From Spirosoma sp. KCTC 42546 (GTDB lineage Bacteria; Bacteroidota; Bacteroidia; Cytophagales; Spirosomataceae), in NCBI RefSeq assembly GCF_006965485.1, contig NZ_CP041360.1, positions 8,164,501 through 8,228,500 on the forward strand: DNA of 64,000 bases, written 5' to 3'. This document shows, piece by piece, positions 58,510 to 64,000 of this stretch. Numbering within the stretch: position 1 is the stretch's first letter; every line of letters begins with the position of its first letter. Both the position numbers and the translations under genes were made by a program. The notes below the pieces were generated by a model that was not told the origin of the DNA, ran no database searches, and was given only the letters and a program-made list of their open reading frames with translations.

Positions 58510-59346
58510 TTATTTCTTACTGTTTGGAATAGCGTAAAAATTGAAGTTCTTCCAACGATTCATATCATGCGGACTGAGTTGGATGATCTCGGTGTTCTCA
58601 TCAAAATCACCGAAATAATAGAGCGTGTAATCATGGTCGGCCACGATCTGGTACAGTTCGAAACGCTCATCTAGTGTCGCTTCACTAAAACACTCAGCAA
58701 TTAAGGTGGGCTTATATTGATCGATAAGCGATGAGATCGAACGCAGCACGTCTTTATCATGGCCTTCAACGTCTACCTTGATAAGCGACAATTTAGGTAG
58801 ATACGCTTTATAGTTCTCATTGAGGTATTTACTTAGATTAATACCCTTCACCTTTTCAGGAAGCTTAAACTTACCATGTGTATCGGCTTCACTCACACTG
58901 GCGGATACCCCCCCATTACCGAATGACGCTTCGGACGAGGAATAGATAAATTCGCCTTCTTCCTCCGTAATTGCATAGCGCAACGGCACAATATGAGCGC
59001 TTCCTTTATTCAATCCAGCATTGGCTTCCAGGATCTCATACGTCATGGGATTGGGCTCAAAACCAAGCGTTAAGCCTTCTTTTCCAACAGCAATAGCCAT
59101 TGGTACGGTCGTATCGCCAATGTTAGCCCCTACATCAATACTAAAACTCCCCGGTGTAGCAAACCGACGAAAAAAATTGATTTCAGACTGCGTAATTGTT
59201 TTGGGAGGAATCAGTGGATTTTTCCAGTTGGCAAACTGAACAGTACCTTCCTTTGCCAATTGAAATGAGTCTACCTCATACGGATATTTAGCTGTAACCC
59301 GTCGTGCCTTTTTTCGGGCAAATGATTCTTTTAGATACTTGAACAT
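58510..59346 (-). CDS. FkbM-family methyltransferase
   Basis: About 278 residues from the ATG at 59346 (MFKYLKESFARKKAR); an upstream TTG at 59400 is unlikely. The SAM-binding motif SIDVGANIGDTTVPMA and the FGFEPNP-like GFEPNPMTYEIL, then LIKVDVEGHDKDVL and LIAECF, define FkbM. Members methylate hydroxyls of polysaccharides or lipids. It lies near a GT2 glycosyltransferase, consistent with cell-surface glycan work. Confidence 0.9.
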   Translation of the reverse strand: MFKYLKESFARKKARRVTAKYPYEVDSFQLAKEGTVQFANWKNPLIPPKTITQSEINFFRRFATPGSFSIDVGANIGDTTVPMAIAVGKEGLTLGFEPNPMTYEILEANAGLNKGSAHIVPLRYAITEEEGEFIYSSSEASFGNGGVSASVSEADTHGKFKLPEKVKGINLSKYLNENYKAYLPKLSLIKVDVEGHDKDVLRSISSLIDQYKPTLIAECFSEATLDERFELYQIVADHDYTLYYFGDFDENTEIIQLSPHDMNRWKNFNFYAIPNSKK

Positions 59347-59433
59347 GCTATGATGTGTTTTCGGCCACAAAGTTAGCCTGTAACTTCCAAAGCGGCTCAA
59401 TCTAGTACGAAACCTATTTGTAGTTAACCAATT

Positions 59434-60369
59434 TTAAGAAGTGCTGTTATCTGAGCGGATGGTTTGTCGATACCGCAGGCTTTCGCGCATAGGGCTACCA
59501 CGTCCAATAAACCAGGCTAGTTGACCATAAATCGGGTCCCGGCGAAATTTTCGGCCATTCTTGATAAAATAATAGGCCCGGAATAAAGCGCGCGCTGGCC
59601 AAGAATGGTATTTTCGGAAGTAATGAAAGAGTGAAATGTAATACTCTTTATCAACGTCGTAGTTACGGACAGTGCTCTGGCCCGTAAAGTGAACGTACTC
59701 AGCCTCAGGCACTAAATAAGCCTTGAAACCCGCTAACTGTAGCCGTTTCGCTAAATCTTCTTCTTCAACGTACAGGAAGTGAGCAATATCAAAACCACCA
59801 ATCTGATTAAAGGCAGATGCCCGTAAAAACAGGGTACTACCCATTACAAACGGCACACGCACTGGTTCTGTATACACCTGCCGGGTAGATGGGTAAATGG
59901 AGGGATTGAGTGCTCGCACAAAGCTATGGCCAAGGAGTTTGCTACCAAGCGTAGGGAGATATCCAAACGTTATTTGCCAGGAACCATCACCAGCAAACAT
60001 TTGTGCCCCGCATAGACCCGCGTCAGGAGTTATCTCCATAAATGCGGTAAGTTGGCTGCATACGTCTGTACGTACTACGCAATCGTTGTTCAGGAAATAA
60101 TAGTAATCAGCCTGAGGATCGGCGAATTGTACACCCAGCATATTCCCACCCGAAAAGCCAAGGTTAATCCGGCTACGAATGAGTTGAACCCTGGGTTGAT
60201 CTACAATTGGTCTCAGTGCTTCGTAATCCGCATTTTTTGAGTCATTATCAACAATAATTACCTCATAATCAACCCCTTTTGTCTTCTCAATTAGTGAATT
60301 AACACAGTCGTAGGTAAACTGGTGAGAGTTGTAGTTGATAAGAATAATGGAAACTTTTCGCGGATTCAT
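59434..60369 (-). CDS. family 2 glycosyltransferase (rhamnosyltransferase-like)
   Basis: About 311 residues from the ATG at 60369 (MNPRKVSIILINYNS). GT-A fold features include IILINYNSHQFTYDCV, the nucleotide-sugar part IVDNDSKN, NLGFSGGNMLGV, and the metal site in YYFLNNDCVV (a DxD-like position). The acceptor part includes LYVEEEDLAKRLQLAG. It probably adds a sugar to a lipid-linked or surface glycan. Start is chosen for its match to the GT2 N-terminus. Confidence 0.9.
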   Translation of the reverse strand: MNPRKVSIILINYNSHQFTYDCVNSLIEKTKGVDYEVIIVDNDSKNADYEALRPIVDQPRVQLIRSRINLGFSGGNMLGVQFADPQADYYYFLNNDCVVRTDVCSQLTAFMEITPDAGLCGAQMFAGDGSWQITFGYLPTLGSKLLGHSFVRALNPSIYPSTRQVYTEPVRVPFVMGSTLFLRASAFNQIGGFDIAHFLYVEEEDLAKRLQLAGFKAYLVPEAEYVHFTGQSTVRNYDVDKEYYISLFHYFRKYHSWPARALFRAYYFIKNGRKFRRDPIYGQLAWFIGRGSPMRESLRYRQTIRSDNSTS

Positions 60370-60466
60370 GCGCACAAAGAACCGAGAATTGTGTGGCGAA
60401 AACAACAGTAACACCGTAGGAGGGCCGCACCCAATCAATCTTTATTAGCACGGCTTTCCAGCCACG

Positions 60467-60922
60467 CTACTCGTTTCCCAGCACCGTAAAAATTAAATCG
60501 GTTTCGTAGCCTTTACTTAGGGCATAGCGAACAAGCTTTTGTTTAATAACCAATGGATTCTCATCCCGGAGGCTCTGCCGCTTTTTGGTCAGCAATTCTT
60601 GAAGTGTAGCCTGATAATCATCAGGAGCGATCTCCTTCATAGCCTGATCGAGGTTATAGCCCGAAATACCACGCTGTTGCAGATGCTGTTTGATCTTACG
60701 TCGGCCCCAACCTTTTACCCGAAATTTCCCTCCGGCAAAGGATTTGGCAAATCGCTCTTCGTTCAGGTAGTTTTGCTGGATCAGTTCAGCGATGACCTCC
60801 TCGGCATCGTCGCCCAAAACGCCCCAGTCTTTCAGTCGTTCGCGAACTTCCTGTTGCGTGCGTTCCTGATACGCACAAAACATGGCGGCCTTACGAAGCG
60901 CATCTTTTAGTAAATCTGTCAT
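60467..60922 (-). CDS. recX: regulatory protein RecX
   Basis: About 151 residues from the ATG at 60922 (MTDLLKDALRK). It consists of repeated three-helix modules typical of RecX: AAMFCAYQERTQQEVRERL, QQNYLNEERFAKSFAGGKF, RVKGWGRRKIKQHLQQRGI and the last module ending TDLIFTVLG. It binds and modulates RecA filaments. It is far from recA in this window. Confidence 0.9.
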   Translation of the reverse strand: MTDLLKDALRKAAMFCAYQERTQQEVRERLKDWGVLGDDAEEVIAELIQQNYLNEERFAKSFAGGKFRVKGWGRRKIKQHLQQRGISGYNLDQAMKEIAPDDYQATLQELLTKKRQSLRDENPLVIKQKLVRYALSKGYETDLIFTVLGNE

Positions 60923-61008
60923 GGTACGTGCCGATATGCAGTAATCTGTTAATTGGTTCTTAGAAAGCCCTTTTCTACCGATAACCAAGTAATAGATTAA
61001 CTAATTTA

Positions 61009-62007
61009 CTACTTCCTGGGTTGATGCTGCATTAACTTATTTATCAATGCTTCAACCTCCAAAGCAGGCAGCTTTTCTACTAAATACTGATGCCCTTTAC
61101 CAGTATCATCCCATCCATTTGAGCCGTCGTCGTTCATTGTTAGTCGACCGGATTTAACGGTGTAATAAGGCGCGTAGCCCCGCACACCAACCAGTACGGC
61201 GGTTTGGTCCCAACTCATACGTCCGTTTTTATCTTCTGCCGCTTTAGGCAATGAAATGGTAAACACGTCTTTTATTGGACTATGATGAATAGACGCATTT
61301 TGAGTGAGGGGTAAACCCGAGTGAATTTTCTGGCCAATTTCAAACCCACTCATCAAAATGGGCGTTGGCCAGTCGGCAAAGACGATTTTTGACGACTTTG
61401 TATCTCTAAATACATTGTATTCCCGACCATTCGGAAACTTCCCTGCCATACTCACCAGATTCTTTACCTTCAGAGCCACTAATTCTTTGCCCGATAGCTT
61501 TGAGTAGGTATCCGGTTTAGAGGCCATCAGATTTGCCAAATTGGTAACGAAGCCAACCGTAATGATTGTTACGCTATGATCAGGCTGCTTAGACAAAATT
61601 TGCCGATACAATGCAATGGCATCAGGCACTTCGTCATTTGATTGAATATGATGCGGGTAGCGGGCTACGATCGTATCAGACCAGTGCTGCGTGTCTTTAT
61701 CGCTCACAGCCTCCCCTTTCGGTACGCCAATAGGGACATTCGGACGTTTAAAGTACGTATTCAGGACGCTGAGCACCTGCGTTACTTTCGGGTAATTAGT
61801 ACTGGCAATGGTTGCCAGAATGTTTGCCTGCCCTTCATCGGCAAAGGCGTGGAGCAGGGTGATGGCCCCAACATCGTCGTAATCGGGGCCCATATCGGTG
61901 TCGAAAATGACGGGGACAGCGGCTTGCTTTCTAGCCGACTGTCCAGAAACCAGACCGACTGTCAGGGCCAGTAACACACTAATTGAAAATAAGGCAATTC
62001 GGATCAT
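61009..62007 (-). CDS. secreted nucleoside hydrolase-like protein
   Basis: 332 residues with a signal peptide (MIRIALFSISVLLALTVGLVSG). The Ca2+-binding signature is VIFDTDMGPDYDDVGAI (DTD...DD). TIITVGFVTNLANLM and later FADWPTPILMSG match inosine/uridine-preferring nucleoside hydrolases, with GWDDTGKGHQYL near the end replacing the usual C-terminal part. It would split ribosides into base and ribose in the periplasm. It is divergent from the next gene across a folded palindrome. Confidence 0.9.
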   Translation of the reverse strand: MIRIALFSISVLLALTVGLVSGQSARKQAAVPVIFDTDMGPDYDDVGAITLLHAFADEGQANILATIASTNYPKVTQVLSVLNTYFKRPNVPIGVPKGEAVSDKDTQHWSDTIVARYPHHIQSNDEVPDAIALYRQILSKQPDHSVTIITVGFVTNLANLMASKPDTYSKLSGKELVALKVKNLVSMAGKFPNGREYNVFRDTKSSKIVFADWPTPILMSGFEIGQKIHSGLPLTQNASIHHSPIKDVFTISLPKAAEDKNGRMSWDQTAVLVGVRGYAPYYTVKSGRLTMNDDGSNGWDDTGKGHQYLVEKLPALEVEALINKLMQHQPRK

Positions 62008-62016
62008 AGGAATAAG

Positions 62017-62141
62017 CGAGATTTACAGCACGATACTGCAAGGAATAATAAGCGATTTTCTAATTGGATTCTCGCCTTGCCTTGCAGTACGAATTACGAA
62101 TTGTTTTCGTAAGAATCGTAATTCGTACTCTGTAAATCTCG
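62017..62141. repeat. nested inverted repeats forming a three-stem structure
   Basis: Outer arms CGAGATTTACAG (62017-62028) and CTGTAAATCTCG (62130-62141). Inside lie TACTGCAAGG (62034-62043) paired with CCTTGCAGTA (62080-62089), and GTACGAATTACGA (62088-62100) paired with TCGTAATTCGTAC (62116-62128). All three stems are perfect. They fill the divergent promoter region. Confidence 0.85.
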
Positions 62142-62146
62142 AAAAC

Positions 62147-63319
62147 ATGATTTCTCTCCAAAAACTCGCCACTCCACCCGATACTCAACTTCGCAATCTG
62201 GGCTGGGACTGGATGCTCGGCCAGGATACCCTACCCTATTTGGCCAACGAGGTGGTAGTCATTCAGCCCGCAGAAGCCGATGCTTATTATGAAGCGGCCA
62301 ATGAACTATTTGATATGTTTGTGGCAGCTGGTCAGCACATAATTGATAAAAATCGATTTGCCGAAATGGGAATTCCGGCAAATCTGGTTGAACTTATCAA
62401 GCTCTCGTGGGAGGATGATCGGCATATTCATCTCTACGGCCGTTTCGATCTGGCTGGCGGAATTGATGGAAAAGGGATTAAACTCATTGAATTCAACGCC
62501 GATACCGCTACGTGCTTACCCGAAACAGCCGTTGTGCAATATGCCCACCTTAAAGCCAATGGGTTCGACGAAAACCTACAGTTTAATGCGGTATTTGAAA
62601 CGCTAACGGGTCAATTTGAGGAACTTCTGGCGATGAACCCTGACCTGCAACCTACGTTGCTGGTATCGGCCATGCGAGGCTTTCCGGAAGACGATGCCAA
62701 CGTAGCCCTCATTGGCGAAGCAGCACGCGAAGCGGGTTTTGATATTGAGTTCGATTTCGTAGAGAACGTCGATTTCTCGGCGGAGGAAGGCATTTTCTGG
62801 CAAAATCCCAAAAACGGCCAATTTGAGAAATTAGACTTCTGGTTTAAGTTGGTCCCTTGGGAATCCATTGCCGAAGATGAACCTGAACTGGTTAAACTAC
62901 TCACTGAAATCGTTAGAAAAAGGCTGGCGGTTATATTGAATCCCGCCTATACGCTACTCTTCCAATCGAAATACATATTAAAAATACTCTGGGAGCTTTA
63001 TCCGTATCACCCCCTACTTCTCGAAACCAGCACCCGCCCCCTTCCCGGTAAAGAGTGTGTTGAGAAGGTCTTATTCGGTCGGGAAGGTGCTAACGTTCGG
63101 ATATTGAACGTAGATGGCAGCGAACAGCAGGCTGTGGAAGGAGATTACGGAGATTATCCAAAAATATACCAACAGTATGTTGAGTTCCCTCAAGATTCAG
63201 CCGGTTACACCTATCAGGCGGGTGTTTTTTACGCGGGCGAAGCCTGCGGATTGGGTTTCCGGCGTGGTGGCCTCATTTTGGACAATAGCGCGGGGTTTGT
63301 AGGGCACATAATCAAGTGA
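62147..63319 (+). CDS. glutathionylspermidine synthase-like ATP-grasp protein
   Basis: About 390 residues from the ATG at 62147 (MISLQKLATPPDTQL). The frame is open further upstream but that part crosses the palindrome and the neighbouring gene. Family markers are NLGWDWML, YGRFDLAGGIDGKGIKLIEF, NADTATCLPETAVVQ, LPGKECVEKVLFGREGANV and the Gly-rich end GLGFRRGGLILDN. Homologues of this C-terminal-domain-like family ligate amines to glutathione-like acids or modify peptides with ATP. The exact substrate is unknown. It begins 5 bp after the nested palindrome. Confidence 0.9.
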   Translation: MISLQKLATPPDTQLRNLGWDWMLGQDTLPYLANEVVVIQPAEADAYYEAANELFDMFVAAGQHIIDKNRFAEMGIPANLVELIKLSWEDDRHIHLYGRFDLAGGIDGKGIKLIEFNADTATCLPETAVVQYAHLKANGFDENLQFNAVFETLTGQFEELLAMNPDLQPTLLVSAMRGFPEDDANVALIGEAAREAGFDIEFDFVENVDFSAEEGIFWQNPKNGQFEKLDFWFKLVPWESIAEDEPELVKLLTEIVRKRLAVILNPAYTLLFQSKYILKILWELYPYHPLLLETSTRPLPGKECVEKVLFGREGANVRILNVDGSEQQAVEGDYGDYPKIYQQYVEFPQDSAGYTYQAGVFYAGEACGLGFRRGGLILDNSAGFVGHIIK

Positions 63320-63395
63320 GTTTGATCCTACCAGTTCATCGTTATATTATTGGGGCCTACCTAATTCGTTACTCTATCCAAACACCCCACCCCAC

Positions 63396-63743
63396 ATGTC
63401 TTATTTATTACTTTGGCTTCAAGCCTTAATTTACATTGCCGGGGGGGTGAATCATTTCATTAATCCGAAAAGTTACTTAGCCATAATGCCGCCTTATATT
63501 CCAGCGCATAGCCTGATGGTAACGCTGAGTGGTATAGCCGAACTAATTTTAGGGATTGGCTTATTGTTTCCAGCTACTCGTTCGCTGTCGGCCTGGGGTA
63601 TCATGCTGTTACTGATTGCCATATTTCCGGCCAACGTTTATATGGCTACGTCGAACCGCTTCCGTAAATTCCCGGCCTGGTTACGATGGGCTAGATTGCC
63701 CCTACAAGGTCTTCTGATTTGGTGGGCTTATCAGTATACATAA
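63396..63743 (+). CDS. DoxX-like membrane protein
   Basis: 115 residues, four helices (about 2-20, 40-60, 65-85, 93-112) of the DoxX/DoxD type, with the typical AGVNHF-like start IYIAGGVNHFINPKSYLAIMPP and the late IFPANVYMATSNRFRK. Function unknown; family members are membrane oxidoreductase-associated. It lies 76 bp after the ATP-grasp gene and is followed by a hairpin. Confidence 0.85.
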   Translation: MSYLLLWLQALIYIAGGVNHFINPKSYLAIMPPYIPAHSLMVTLSGIAELILGIGLLFPATRSLSAWGIMLLLIAIFPANVYMATSNRFRKFPAWLRWARLPLQGLLIWWAYQYT

Positions 63744-63791
63744 ACGCGTCATTTTTTATATACTGAACACAAATAGCCAATCCTTTCATCA

Positions 63792-63859
63792 AACTACGCT
63801 GCCCGCCCAAATAGTAAAAAGGTAGGCGTTTTTTTAGGATTTGGGCGGGCAGCGTAGTT
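63792..63859. terminator. long hairpin after the DoxX-like gene
   Basis: Perfect 21-bp arms AACTACGCTGCCCGCCCAAAT (63792-63812) and its complement (63839-63859) with a 26-nt loop containing TTTTTTT. The rest of the window to 64000 is AT-rich and shows no gene. Confidence 0.75.
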
Positions 63860-64000
63860 GTGTTTAAAATCTACGCGTCTGCATAGTTAAGTTTCCACAA
63901 AAAAAGTTTACAAGTTACATCGTGGCCCAAGCCTTTTTTATAATTATTAATTTTTGCATTTTTTTGATAAATTCAGATTAAAAATTATTGCCCGAAATGA

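Overview
The window looks like a chromosomal segment of a Spirosoma-like member of the Cytophagales (Bacteroidota). The grounds are the protein styles, which resemble that group throughout: a SulP remnant, Gfo/Idh/MocA with a Tat signal, GH78 and GH88 enzymes, an OdhB with two lipoyl domains and a stand-alone Pycsar-effector-like protein. Bacteroidota-type promoters of the TTG / TAnnTTTG form occur, Shine-Dalgarno sequences are generally weak, and intergenic palindromes are very abundant. No rRNA, tRNA or CRISPR array was recognised. Base composition is moderate for most of the window and becomes AT-rich at about 49.1-50.1 kb and 54.3-55.9 kb.

Layout. 0-7.2 kb: a coiled-coil membrane protein, an EEP-family phosphatase/nuclease, a secreted SGNH hydrolase, a cation diffusion facilitator and a secreted alpha-L-rhamnosidase. 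7.5-12.1 kb: a compact kaiC-kaiB-kaiB-histidine kinase operon without kaiA, followed by an ECF sigma factor. 12.3-15.7 kb: Hsp20, hemC with an overlapping GNAT gene, and an FtsX-type ABC permease with a His/Glu-rich loop. 15.8-27 kb: a signalling block made of a response regulator fused to an adenylate cyclase, a second response regulator, a divergent Pycsar-effector-like membrane protein, two secreted proteins, two histidine kinases that share an almost identical 393-bp DNA block, and a fusion of a nucleotide-transporter-like domain, HEAT repeats and a cNMP-binding domain. 27.2-27.6 kb: a decayed SulP transporter end.

27.8-32.4 kb: the E1 and E2 subunits of 2-oxoglutarate dehydrogenase. 32.4-38.8 kb: a minus-strand catabolic cluster (GH88 hydrolase, OYE-type oxidoreductase, SDR, Tat-exported Gfo/Idh/MocA protein, MFS transporter). 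39-45 kb: housekeeping genes (gpmI, LMW phosphatase, DivIC/FtsB-like, eno, recA). 45-45.8 kb: a REP-associated RAYT transposase broken by one frameshift and surrounded by its own GTAG-type REP sequences. 45.8-53.1 kb: citrate synthase, an amidohydrolase, small membrane proteins, an M50B-like protein and uvrA. 53.2-55.9 kb: a degraded accessory island with an antitoxin plus a toxin carrying two stops, a damaged Vsr, and an HNH restriction endonuclease with a small overlapping partner but no methyltransferase. 56.1-64 kb: nrdB, surface-glycan-type genes (methyltransferase, FkbM, GT2), recX, a nucleoside hydrolase, a glutathionylspermidine-synthase-like ATP-grasp protein and a DoxX-like protein.

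The most distinctive points are (i) the KaiC/KaiB/KaiB/kinase operon, (ii) the RR-cyclase beside a Pycsar-type effector, with a cNMP-binding transporter-like fusion and two kinases nearby, (iii) the RAYT with its matched REPs, and (iv) a dense population of long intergenic palindromes. These palindromes share an architecture (arms of 30-38 bp, loops of 15-25 nt) but differ in sequence, and they often contain the stop codons of neighbouring genes.
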